A stretch of 6,953 nucleotides of DNA from NCBI GenBank assembly GCA_012031955.1, contig JAAURZ010000121.1, positions 1-6,953 of the forward strand. The letters run 5' to 3'. The translations under genes were made by a program, and so were the position numbers. Shown one piece after another: positions 1 through 6,549 of the stretch. The notes under the pieces were generated by a model. That model made no database searches and was not told the origin of the DNA. It worked only from the letters and a program-made list of their open reading frames with translations. Every line of letters starts with the position of its first letter. Position 1 is the stretch's first letter. The DNA comes from Bacteroidia bacterium (GTDB taxonomy: Bacteria; Bacteroidota; Bacteroidia; Cytophagales; Cyclobacteriaceae).

Positions 1-1
1 C

Positions 2-373
2 TCCGCCGATGAAGACGACTACGGCAACTCGTGGAAAGGCGCTACCAGCCTCGGCGACCCACGCGTGCGCAAGATTGTTTCGCTGTATGAACAGTATGAC
101 GTCGACATGGTGTTCTTCGGCCACTTACACACCTATCAGCGTACGCTGCCCATACGCAACAACCGGGTGAACAAACAGAACGGCGTCATTTACGTGCAGG
201 GGGGAGGTGGCGGCGGCAACCTTGAAGACTTCGCGCCGTCGCGCGCGTGGTTTAGCGCAAAGACCTACCGGGGACACCACTACTTTCTCATCACCGTGTT
301 TGAGAACGAACTCAATTTCAAAATGTACGATACCGAAGGAAGATTGAAGGACTATCTTGATTTGAAGAAGTAG
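2..373 (+). CDS. Calcineurin-like metallophosphoesterase, C-terminal part (5' end outside window)
   Basis: This is the last 123 residues of a calcineurin-like (purple-acid-phosphatase-type) metallophosphoesterase; the frame is open from the left edge, so the gene starts outside the window. The diagnostic motif is GHLHTYQR at residues 40-47 of the visible part, matching the family's GHxH block whose histidines bind the dinuclear metal centre. It follows the hydrophobic stretch DMVFF, as expected for the core beta strand. A six-glycine loop (VQGGGGGGN, about residues 65-73) comes next, and the chain ends with FKMYDTEG and a DYLDLKK tail. In the family these enzymes hydrolyse phosphomonoesters or diesters; the substrate cannot be told here. 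The upstream metal ligands (DxH, GDxxD, GNH) lie outside the window. The gene converges on the BRO-N gene and shows no partner. A GTG at 65 is internal and not a start, because homology-like sequence continues upstream of it. Confidence 0.88.
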   Translation, partial: SADEDDYGNSWKGATSLGDPRVRKIVSLYEQYDVDMVFFGHLHTYQRTLPIRNNRVNKQNGVIYVQGGGGGGNLEDFAPSRAWFSAKTYRGHHYFLITVFENELNFKMYDTEGRLKDYLDLKK

Positions 374-594
374 ACGATAAGGAAGTGATCGAAACTATGC
401 TACTGAGAAAATCCCCAATTTAATCTCAACGACCTGGAACTGCACTACCAGTCGGTGTGTATTCGGAGTAGGGCAGAAATTTCGGTGAGCATTTCCAGGT
501 AAACGGTTTTTGACTTTCAGCCATCGGCCATCATTCTTGTTGACTGGCTTTGCATGTGTGTTGCAAGCGGTCATTGTGTGTGCAACATGTAGTG
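374..594. other. Convergent intergenic region, no gene seen
   Basis: About 220 bases lie between the stop of the metallophosphoesterase (+) and the restored stop of the BRO-N-like gene (-). I find no credible coding frame. The only structure is an imperfect inverted repeat near the right side (listed separately). The stretch could carry the transcription ends of both converging genes, but no GC-rich hairpin followed by a clean T run is visible. Confidence 0.55.
554..589. repeat. Imperfect inverted repeat, possible transcription end
   Basis: TGTTGCA (559-565) and TGCAACA (581-587) form a perfect 7-base inverted repeat with a 15-base loop. The arms can be extended by CATG on the outer side (553-556 and 586-589) if a small bulge is allowed in the left arm. 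The same segment also holds a rough direct repeat, TGTGTGTTGCAA and TGTGTGTGCAA. It sits between two converging genes, where a terminator would be useful, but it lacks the GC-rich stem and T tract of an intrinsic terminator on either strand. It could equally be chance. Confidence 0.25.
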
Positions 595-976
595 CTATTT
601 CAATTTCTTCTTTTTTGGTTTCCCTGTGATATTGTTTTTAGCATTTTAGCTTACTCACAATTTTCTTGCCTGTCTTGGCCTCAATTTGTTTCCGGGTGTT
701 ACCTGCAATCGTTCCCCCTTGTTTAGCGATCACTTGGTTTTCGTCCAACGTCTTCGGCTTCTTTTCTTTCGAAATTTCTGTTGTGGTTGCTTCCGCCAAC
801 ATGTTCAACACCAACTCCAGGTTGGTCATGTGGTCGCGAAGGTTTTCCTTCTTTAAGTCCTTGTGTTTTTTGTATTGCTTCACTGATTTTCCACTCCACG
901 CTTTCGTGATGATGTCGGTAAGGACTGCGAAGTCCATTCCTCCCTTCACTCCCCTTTTTCCCCATTCATCCGTCAA
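595..976 (-). pseudogene. BRO-N/antirepressor-like protein, C-terminal fragment (frameshifted)
   Basis: This is the second half of the gene whose N-terminal half lies at 973-1428. The frame opens at 976 with LTDEWGKRGVKGG and continues through KAWSGKSVKQYK, LKKENLRDHMTNLELVLN, MLAEATTTEIS and KQGGTIAGNTRK. This is the conserved C-terminal region of BRO-N/DinD-related proteins (LKK-N-RDHM-T-LEL-LN). As read, the frame stops at 638, ending KIVSKLKC. Deleting one base from the T run at 644-647 (AAAA on the coding strand) instead gives SKLNAKNN and a lysine-rich tail PKKKKLK, with a stop at 595-597. The second indel is less certain than the first. Restored, the two halves make about 277 residues, a length I consider normal for this family. 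The role is not established; homologues occur in prophages and as DNA-damage-inducible genes. It has no start codon or promoter of its own, so it is a fragment and not a separate gene. Confidence 0.72.
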
Positions 977-1428
977 CTCTTTCCGTACCTCGATGCTTTT
1001 AAGTCTTTGGTTAATCCATTCTTTTGAATACCCTTTGCCAGATAAGTTTCCATAGCACGGTCAAAGCTCAGTTCCGGGTCTTCAGTTTCTTCGATGCGTT
1101 CGTAGCCGATCCTTGCCAACCAAAGCTTAAATGGTTCTGCTTTTGGTGATGGAATTGACTGCACGAGTCTCAACAGTTGTTCCGTGTTCGCAACATCGGT
1201 TTTGTAGAATTTTCCGTCCGCTGACAGCATTTTCAGTTGACTACAATCCGTAGCCAACTCACTTCCTTCCTGTCTTAGTCTGGTTTTTAGAACACTCCAG
1301 TATTTCCTTGGATTTGGGCTGTCAGTTAATACGCCAACTACATCTACAATTGAGAAGTACCATATTTCTTTTTCTTCATCCCATTGACTCCTTATTTTTC
1401 GACTATTAAAGACCTGAATGTCACTCAT
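973..1428 (-). CDS. BRO-N domain (phage antirepressor/DinD-like) protein, N-terminal part
   Basis: The ATG start gives MSDIQVFNSRKIRSQWDEE, then WYFSIVDVVGVLTDSPNPRKYW (about residues 23-44), the typical BRO-N fold in which a short beta-rich domain ending in a Y-W motif binds DNA. It goes on through RQEGSELATDCSQLKM, DGKFYKTDVANTEQLLRLVQSIPSPKAEPFK and LWLARIGYERIEE. The family includes phage antirepressors and DinD-type DNA-damage-inducible proteins; the function here is unknown. After LAKG (residues 130-133) the frame drifts into unrelated residues and stops at 973. The next frame supplies the expected WINQRLKSIEVRKELTDEW without a gap, so one base is missing near 1029-1030 (GGTAT where GGTTAT would give G-Y). 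The gene lies 90 bases downstream of nudK on the same strand. Its DNA is more AT-rich (roughly 40-45% GC in lines I counted) than the cluster genes, which suggests an accessory or acquired gene. Confidence 0.8.
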   Translation of the reverse strand: MSDIQVFNSRKIRSQWDEEKEIWYFSIVDVVGVLTDSPNPRKYWSVLKTRLRQEGSELATDCSQLKMLSADGKFYKTDVANTEQLLRLVQSIPSPKAEPFKLWLARIGYERIEETEDPELSFDRAMETYLAKGIQKNGLTKDLKASRYGKS

Positions 1429-1518
1429 GCTTACCGAATATTTTTTGGCAAAGTAGGGAAAAAATAGCGTTTTCAGCCGCCATGCATAAATGCTCCAATA
1501 GGATTGAATGACTACTCA
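1429..1518 (-). other. Spacer between nudK and BRO-N gene
   Basis: This 90-base, AT-rich spacer separates the nudK stop from the BRO-N start; both genes are on the minus strand. It is the natural place for a BRO-N promoter. On the minus strand there is a CTACTTTGCC segment (about 1452-1461) resembling the Bacteroidota -7 element TAnnTTTG but one base short, and I see no matching TTG about 20 bases upstream. No hairpin terminator for nudK is visible. A separate promoter is therefore possible but not shown. Confidence 0.25.
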
Positions 1519-2091
1519 CTACAGCAGCCCATTAATCCTGGCGTACTGCAGCAGCATGATCGTTTTGGCATCTTTGATTTCGCCCGAGGTGATCATGTTG
1601 AGCGCCTGGTCGAAGGCGAGTTCGAGCACTTCAATGTCTTCGTCTTCGTCAACGCCGCCGCCTTCGTCGACTTTTTGGTCGGCAGTGTACTCGCCAACGA
1701 AGAAGTGGAGTATTTCTGTAACCGAGCCCGGCGACATGTAGGCTTCAAAAATTTTCTTTACGTCCCTGATGCGGTAACCCGTTTCTTCTTCCGTTTCTCT
1801 GCGGATGCAATCTTCCGGGTTGTCATTGTCGAGCAATCCGGCGCATGCCTCAACGAGCATTCCATTCTCGTTGCCATTCACGAACGTGGGCAATCTGAAT
1901 TGCCTGGTAAGCACCACCGTTCGCCGGTGGATGTTGTAGAGAAGAATGACGGCGCCGTTGCCGCGGTCGTAGGCTTCACGACTTTGTGTTACTGTCTGCC
2001 CGTCGCTATGGGTGATCGTGTAGGTGTATTTATAAAGCTTGTACCAATTATTGGACAACAATTCCTCTTTGATAATTTTCGGCGTGTTCAT
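1519..2091 (-). CDS. nudK: NudK-type Nudix hydrolase (GDP-mannose pyrophosphatase family)
   Basis: This 190-residue Nudix enzyme matches what I recall of E. coli NudK in length and block order. Visible blocks are [16 protein letters not shown] (about residues 38-53), [11 protein letters not shown] with VNGNENG (59-77), [19 protein letters not shown] (81-99) running into the Nudix core RE-x2-EE-x-G (R98, E99, E102, E103, G105), then [16 protein letters not shown] (116-131) and [15 protein letters not shown]. The glutamates of the RExxEE core bind the catalytic Mg2+. Members of this subfamily hydrolyse GDP-mannose to mannose 1-phosphate and GMP and may act on other sugar nucleotides, so a cytosolic house-cleaning or sugar-nucleotide balancing role is likely. 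The start ATG overlaps the stop of the upstream exonuclease gene as ATGA (2088-2091), indicating translational coupling. The reading frame is intact. The subfamily is well supported; the exact substrate is inferred. Confidence 0.92.
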   Translation of the reverse strand: MNTPKIIKEELLSNNWYKLYKYTYTITHSDGQTVTQSREAYDRGNGAVILLYNIHRRTVVLTRQFRLPTFVNGNENGMLVEACAGLLDNDNPEDCIRRETEEETGYRIRDVKKIFEAYMSPGSVTEILHFFVGEYTADQKVDEGGGVDEDEDIEVLELAFDQALNMITSGEIKDAKTIMLLQYARINGLL

Positions 2092-2687
2092 GATAGCACC
2101 ATGGTGGAAAGTTTCCGGTACAGTTCAAGGCACACCCAGGCGTCGGTGGCGGCGTACTCGATTTGCTTCTGCGTGAGCACGTCGGCATCCCAGTTAGATG
2201 TTTGAGAACTCTTCGAGATGCGAAAGCCCAGCAGCAGGGCCGCCAGTTTCTTCACACTTTCTACTTGCAGTCCGGCCTTCTTTGCCAGCACCGCAAGATC
2301 AACAAATCCGTCGGGTGCAAAGCGTTTGAGTTTTTGCAACGCCCGTATGTCGTCGTGAACTCCTACACCGGACTTGATCATAGTAGGCACTTGCAGAAAC
2401 CGGACGATCTCGTCGGTGATACCCGTCTTGTTCAGGCGTATCAGGTACACCTTGTCGGGGATGGCAATCTGCAAAAGTGATACTTGATATAGCTGGCCGC
2501 GCTTGAAGCTCGGACGAGTTTCGGTATCGAAGCCGGCGACCGCATGTTGCTGGACTTCTTCAAATACCGTGGCCAGCTTTTCCGGCTCCTTTATGAGCAC
2601 GACTTTGCCGGAAAACGAATTCAGCGGCAAGCTGTTTACTTCTTCGTGCGTAATGCTGGTGGCAATGGCTCTCTGCGGCTTAGTCAT
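2088..2687 (-). CDS. DEDDy-type 3'-5' exonuclease (RNase D/WRN-exonuclease-like domain)
   Basis: This 199-residue protein consists almost entirely of a DnaQ-superfamily 3'-5' exonuclease domain. Exo I is FDTET with D54 and E56; Exo II lies in GVGVHDDI with D112 or D113; Exo III is YAATDAW with Y178 and D182. The four acidic residues bind two metal ions and the tyrosine places it in the DEDDy class, as in RNase D and the Werner exonuclease. There is no HRDC or helicase domain, so this is the small stand-alone form common in Bacteroidota. Whether it prefers DNA or RNA ends cannot be told from sequence. Its ATG lies inside the restored end of the nhaC gene (ATGACTAA, 8-base overlap) and its stop overlaps the nudK start (ATGA), so it is probably translated by coupling from the genes on either side. 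The frame is intact, and no better start lies upstream. Confidence 0.9.
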   Translation of the reverse strand: MTKPQRAIATSITHEEVNSLPLNSFSGKVVLIKEPEKLATVFEEVQQHAVAGFDTETRPSFKRGQLYQVSLLQIAIPDKVYLIRLNKTGITDEIVRFLQVPTMIKSGVGVHDDIRALQKLKRFAPDGFVDLAVLAKKAGLQVESVKKLAALLLGFRISKSSQTSNWDADVLTQKQIEYAATDAWVCLELYRKLSTMVLS

Positions 2688-4118
2688 TTAACCTACGGAT
2701 CTTTATGTTCATGTAAGCAAAAAACACCGTCATGAGGGGACTTATGATGTTAAAAAACAGAATGGGGCATACACCGCCGTGGCCACACCCAACACGGTAG
2801 ACTGGGTGGCGCCGCACGTGTTCCAGGGCACGAGTACGGATGTTACAGTGCCGGAGTCTTCGAGCGTGCGGCTGAGCACCTCCGGTTTAAGACCGCGCTT
2901 GCGGTAGGTGTCTGCATACATTCGTCCGGGCACCGCGATGGCCATGTACTGGTCGGACGCAGTTACATTAAAGAAAATACACGTAACAGCAGTAGACGCA
3001 ACAAGCGACCCGGTGGATTTCGCCCACCGAATGATCCGCTCCGCAATAACTTTTAACAACCCTGACGACTCCATTACGCCGCCGAATATCATGGCGCACA
3101 TGATAAGCCAGATGGTGTTGAGCATGCCGGCCATGCCACGCGCAGTAAGCAGCTCATTGATCATGGCGTTGTCGGTGGTGATCTGTATGGACGTCGCCAT
3201 GGCGTTCATCACAGCCACAAAGGACGACTTCAGGTAGTCTCCCTGAATTTTGGAGATCTGGTTGACAATATCGGGCTGAAAGATGACGGCGAAAATTCCT
3301 CCAAGCAGGGTGCCTACCAGCAACGCCGGTGTCGCGGGTACTCGCTTCACGATCATGAAAATAACCAAAGCCGGTACAAGAAAGAGCAATGGGTTTAAGT
3401 TGAAAGCGTTTTCGATGGCAGCCAGCACTTCAGTCGAACCGCTGCCCATCGGGGTTACGTCAATCGTAAAACCCAGCACCAGGAAGATGATGAGTGTGAT
3501 CGTGAGCGACGGCACCGTAGTGTACGCCATGTAACGCACGTGTGTGAATAAATCGGTTCCCGCCATAGCGGGAGCGAGGTTTGTGGTATCTGACAGTGGC
3601 GACATCTTGTCGCCGAAGTAAGCGCCTGAGATAATGGCGCCTGCTATCAGTCCTTCCGAAATTCCCAGCGCGTTGCCGATGCCGAGCAAAGCAATGCCGA
3701 CAGTAGCGACGGTCGACCACGAACTGCCTGTGGCGAGCGACACGACCGAACAAACTATTGTCGCGGCGAATAGAAATATGACAGGATTCAGAATCTTGAG
3801 ACCGTAGTAGATCATGGCGGGCACAATGCCGCTGAGTAACCATGTGCCCGACAGCGATCCGATCACCAGCAGTATGATCATGGCCGACATGGCGGAGCTA
3901 ATGCTCTTCACTACGCTGTCATTAATCTCGTCCCAGGTATACCCCAGGCGCCACGACACAATGCCAGCCATGGCCGCCGACAGCAACAGCGCAATTTGGT
4001 TGGGGCCGCCGGTAGCGTCGGCTCCATATACAAAGACGTTAAGCCCTAAAGAGGCGATCAGCACAACGATGGGAATAATAGCGTGAAGGAGGGTAGCCTC
4101 TCGTTTATGGGATATCAT
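2680..4118 (-). CDS. nhaC: NhaC-family Na+/H+ antiporter (C-terminal frameshift as read)
   Basis: This is a polytopic inner-membrane antiporter of the NhaC family, exchanging internal Na+ for external H+ (some members exchange malate or lactate as well). Hydrophobic segments run throughout: about residues 12-31, 42-57, 78-95, 111-130, 136-152, 200-219, 243-258, 264-281, 334-348 and 372-386. Family hallmarks are TGSSWSTVATVGIALLGIG (130-148), GAYFGDKMSPLSDTTNLAPA (165-184), FFNVTASDQYMAIAVPGRM (382-400) and the C-terminal DSGTVTSVLVPWNTCGATQ (421-439). As read, the frame stops at 2742 after 458 residues, ending CFLTS. Adding one T to the coding-strand T6 run (A run, 2752-2757) gives CFFNIISPLMTVFFAYMNIK and a stop at 2680-2682, making about 479 residues, the usual family length. 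The restored stop overlaps the exonuclease start. A 79-base gap separates it from the lysine-dehydrogenase-like gene upstream. Assignment to NhaC is firm; ion specificity is by family. Confidence 0.9.
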
Positions 4119-4197
4119 TATAAGCGGGTTTTGTCACTCACAGAGCCGGTCAGCAGATTTCAAGCTTTCAAGATAATAATTTTTTCCGTGCGGCCGG
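4119..4197 (-). other. Spacer before nhaC, no promoter convincingly seen
   Basis: A 79-base spacer sits between the stop of the lysine-dehydrogenase-like gene and the nhaC ATG. It contains a short direct repeat TTGAAAGCTTGAAA (coding strand) and a TATAAT that overlaps the nhaC start codon and so cannot serve it as a -10 box. The spacer is long enough for a secondary promoter, but neither a Bacteroidota -33/-7 pair nor a terminator is visible. Readthrough from the upstream gene is the simpler reading. Confidence 0.3.
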
Positions 4198-5339
4198 TCA
4201 ATTCCCGCCGCCTTCGTTGCGCACCATTTTGTACTGCACATTGCGCTTCGCCAAGTATGCGAGCATGAATTTGAAATGCGCTTCATCAACACCAAGATAT
4301 TCCGGCGGGCAGATTCCAGCCCGGCCGAAGGCTCCTTCCAGCACCAGATTAGCCGCCGCCGTGCAGGTGTAGCCCGTAGTGCGCGCCATCGACAGCGTGC
4401 CTGTGGCCTTGTCGGTGCGGTCGAGCAGCGAGTACTCGTAGGCAACCGGCTTGTCATGCTCGGTGCCGCCAATGCGTATGCGCATCACTGTAAATTCTTC
4501 CTCGCCCGGCTTCAGTTTCCACCGCGGAAACACAAGCCTTGCCGTCACGTCTATCGGGCGCACGCTGGTTCCGTTTACTTCCACCGGTTCGTACGAAAAA
4601 AACCCGGCGTCGCGCAGCACGCGCAAGTACTCAATGCACCCCGGATACCGCAAGGTCTTCTCGATCATGTTGGGTATGTCGGGCATGGTGGTAATCAACG
4701 ACCGCAAGCCGTCCGAGTTCCACGACTCCAGCGTTCCCACACCCTCAAAGTGCACCAGCTCCGGATCGGACAACGCTTCTTTCACAACGAGCGCGCTATT
4801 CTGCACATATCGCGCCGGCCGTATGTACTCTTCAATTACATCGATGGGCGAAAACACGGCCTTATATTCAAACGGCCACTCGCGCACCACGGGCAAGCCG
4901 CCCACAAGGCATTCGTAGTGAGTGATCTTCATCCGCTCGTGATGGTAGCCCAATATCACATTTCCCATACCGGGTGCTACGCCGCAATCCGTCACTACTG
5001 TTACTTTATGTTCTTTCGCAAGTGCATCAAGTCGGAAAGGATCTTCCGGGAAAAAAGAAATGTCCACCATGTTCTTCGCGGCCTTGATCACCGTTTCCAC
5101 AGTTTTGAACCCCATAAAACCTGGTACCGCGCCCACCACAAGATCAAAGGGTTGAATGAGGGTGGCGAGTTTATCGGCCTGGCTAAGGTCCGCCATAATC
5201 GTTTTGATGCCGCTCGCTGCAAGTCCTTCGAGGGCCGTTTCGCTGATATCGGCAGCGGTAACATTGAAGTCGTTGGCAAGGTCTAGGGCAATGGCCTTCC
5301 CCACCAGCCCGGCGCCCAATACAATAATATTTTTTTCAT
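4198..5339 (-). CDS. Saccharopine dehydrogenase family protein, L-lysine 6-dehydrogenase-like
   Basis: This NAD(P)-dependent oxidoreductase of about 380 residues resembles L-lysine 6-dehydrogenase (oxidative deamination of the lysine epsilon-amino group) more than fungal saccharopine reductase. An N-terminal Rossmann motif GAGLVGKAIALDLA binds the cofactor, with the acceptor strand end VTAADIS. FDLVVGAVPG, VDISFF and VTDCGVAPGMGNVILGY follow, then LVGGLPVVREWPFEYKAVFS, DVIEEYIRPAR, TLRYPG, the catalytic-domain LVFPRWKLKPGE, and ARTTGYTCTAAANLVL near the end. The longest frame as read has no ATG; its first usable codon is a TTG at 5317-5319, inside the first beta strand, which would cost the protein its start. 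An ATG at 5337-5339 is one base out of frame: adding one A to the coding-strand A7 run (T run, 5330-5336) gives MKKNIIVLGAG. I take that as the true start. It is the first gene of the minus-strand cluster. Substrate (lysine versus related diamino acids) is inferred. Confidence 0.87.
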
Positions 5340-5507
5340 CAATAACTTTTTTGAATGACAGTGCTCTGCCGACACTGCGTCGATGCGCGTTCTGTTCTTG
5401 TGATGCAAGTAAATATTTTATTTCGAAACAAACATGGAGATACAGCCCTCAATGGGTGGCTTGTCAATATCTAATTTGTAGTAAATTGAATGTAAATTGC
5501 AACGGCT
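5340..5507. promoter_or_regulatory. Divergent intergenic region, likely promoters both ways
   Basis: The 168 bases between the minus-strand cluster and the plus-strand DUF4442 gene must hold the start signals of both. The segment 5405-5500 is AT-rich. On the minus strand, TTTG followed after 18 bases by TACTTG (about 5405-5432) loosely resembles a Bacteroidota -33/-7 pair with mismatches. On the plus strand, TAATTTG (5472-5478) and two copies of GTAAATTG precede the ATG, but no good -33 TTG is at the right distance. Promoter location is inference from the gene layout. Confidence 0.35.
5481..5499 (+). repeat. Direct repeat GTAAATTG x2, 11-base period
   Basis: GTAAATTG occurs at 5481-5488 and again at 5492-5499, just 8 bases before the DUF4442 start codon at 5508. 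The 11-base period is close to one helical turn, a spacing seen when a protein binds two neighbouring half sites on one DNA face. It is only two short AT-rich copies, so chance is quite possible. Confidence 0.3.
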
Positions 5508-6013
5508 ATGAATCCGCAGGTATTAGTTCAAAAGGCGCGCACTTCCGCCTGGTATCGCAAACTCCTGAATTGGTCGCTGGACCGCATGATACCGTTCAAC
5601 AAGCCGCATCGCTTTCGCATATTGGAGATCGGCGAAAATTTTTTGAAAGTGCGGATTCCGTATGCGCGCCGCAACTTCAACCACATCAGGGGCCTGCATG
5701 CGTGCGCACTGGCAACCGTATCCGAATTCACAACGGGCTTCCTGCTGATCAGCAACCTCAATCCGGCCCAATACCGCCTCATCATGAAACGGCTGGAAAT
5801 GGATTATCATTCCAGGGGAAGATGGACGCCACGGCCTCATTTACTATATCGCCCGACTGGCTTCGACAGCATGTTTTTGAACCGCTGCAACGACAAGACG
5901 CCGTGGTGGTGATTTGCCCCGTGCAGATTCACGACGCACACGGGAACCACCTCACTACCGGTCATGTGCACTGGCAGATCAAGGACTGGACAAAGGTGAA
6001 AACCAAGGCTTGA
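5508..6013 (+). CDS. DUF4442 (hotdog thioesterase-like) protein, frameshifted as read
   Basis: The first part (5508 to about 5810) reads MNPQVLVQKARTSAWYRKLL, then PFNKPHRFRILEIGENFLKVRIPYARRN, NHIRGLHACALATVSEFTTG, LNPAQYRLIMKRLEMDYH. This is the pattern of DUF4442, a family with the hotdog fold of acyl-CoA thioesterases; the N-(H)-x-G-x-HA-x-AL segment is the usual substrate-pocket region. As read, the frame then turns to unrelated residues and stops at 5912. The +2 frame takes over exactly there with QGKMDATASFTISPDW, DAVVVICPVQIHDAHGNHL, TGHVHWQIKDWTKVKTKA and a stop at 6011-6013. One base is missing near 5810-5812 (CATTCC where CATTnCC is expected). Restored length is 168 residues, about normal. 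Biochemical activity is unproven for the family. It lies 56 bases before the Mpo1-like gene on the same strand. Confidence 0.82.
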
Positions 6014-6040
6014 AATCACGTCAACTTAACTGTAATTTTA
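6010..6040 (+). promoter_or_regulatory. Possible Bacteroidota-type promoter before the Mpo1-like gene
   Basis: TTG (6010-6012) is followed after 20 bases by TAATTTTA (6033-6040), which matches the Bacteroidota -7 consensus TAnnTTTG at all positions but the last, with the expected -33 to -7 spacing. Transcription would begin around 6045, leaving a short leader before the ATG at 6070. The TTG overlaps the last codons of the DUF4442 gene, which is acceptable for a downstream promoter. This was found by eye. Confidence 0.35.
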
Positions 6041-6069
6041 GGAACCGTTCACAATAAACCCCGGGTGCT

Positions 6070-6549
6070 ATGCGAAGAATCGATCAGTTGCTTGCCGAGT
6101 ATGGTGAGAGCCATCAGAACCACACCAACAAAACAATTCATTGGATTTGTGTTCCGCTGATCTTCTTCAGCGTTGTGGGGCTCATAGCATCGATTCCGTC
6201 TTCCATAGTGCAGCAATTTTTGGGAGAAGGCAACCCGTATGCAAATTGGGCAACCATCGTGCTTGTACTCATAACAGTGTACTACGTCTCCCTTTCAATA
6301 TGGCTCGCCATCGGCATGATGTTGTTTGGAGCACTCTGTCTTTTTGTGGCCGGCAAATTGCCGTTGCTTACCGGATTGCCGTTGTGGCAACTTTCCATTG
6401 TTATTTTCGTGGTGGCGTGGATAGGTCAGTTTTACGGCCATAAGATTGAAGGCAAGAAACCCTCGTTCTTCAAAGACGTACAGTTTCTGCTAATCGGCCC
6501 TGCGTGGCTCATGCATTTTATCTACAAACGCATCGGAATTCCCTACTAG
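6070..6549 (+). CDS. Mpo1/DUF962 family membrane protein (putative 2-hydroxy fatty acid dioxygenase)
   Basis: This intact protein of 159 residues belongs to the DUF962 (YGL010w/Mpo1) family. It opens with MRRIDQLLAEYGESHQNHTNKTIHWICVPL, in which H15, H18 and H24 are the family's conserved N-terminal histidines, and has the second hallmark QFYGHKIEGKKPSFFKD (about 120-136, H124). Hydrophobic segments at about 25-45, 58-95 (two passes), 105-123 and 138-152 suggest a four- to five-pass membrane protein with both motifs near the membrane face. Yeast Mpo1 is an iron-dependent dioxygenase that shortens 2-hydroxy fatty acids by one carbon; bacterial members are thought to act similarly, but that is extrapolated. 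Bacteroidota make sphingolipids and 2- or 3-hydroxy fatty acids, so such a substrate is plausible. The ATG at 6070 begins at the usual family N terminus. The next gene follows directly after its TAG stop. Confidence 0.88.
   Translation: MRRIDQLLAEYGESHQNHTNKTIHWICVPLIFFSVVGLIASIPSSIVQQFLGEGNPYANWATIVLVLITVYYVSLSIWLAIGMMLFGALCLFVAGKLPLLTGLPLWQLSIVIFVVAWIGQFYGHKIEGKKPSFFKDVQFLLIGPAWLMHFIYKRIGIPY

Noticed and set aside
541..600. Integron attC-like recombination site beside the BRO-N gene
   Set aside because: The repeat arms do not match the RYYYAAC/GTTRRRY core sites, and there is no integrase or gene-cassette row.
809..825. Hairpin ACCAAC-TCCAG-GTTGGT
   Set aside because: It falls inside the conserved RDHMTNLELVLN coding segment of the BRO-N gene, so coding constraint explains it.
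1914..1930. Hairpin CCACCG-TTCGC-CGGTGG
   Set aside because: It lies within the conserved coding part of nudK, has no T run, and is not at a transcript end.
1504..2205. 233-codon open frame on the plus strand across nudK
   Set aside because: It is antisense to an intact NudK gene with its full Nudix core and spans the junction to the next gene; no family pattern is seen.
2752..2757. Programmed frameshifting at the T6 run in nhaC
   Set aside because: NhaC genes are not known to use it, and similar one-base faults occur in three other genes here, which makes a shared technical cause far more likely.
4116..4125. TATAAT box on the minus strand near nhaC
   Set aside because: It overlaps the nhaC start codon and has no suitable upstream element, so it cannot drive that gene.
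4276..5286. 336-codon open frame on the plus strand across the lysine-dehydrogenase-like gene
   Set aside because: It is antisense to a clearly conserved enzyme, has a composition rich in His and Arg as expected from a reversed GC-rich gene, and shows no recognisable motif.
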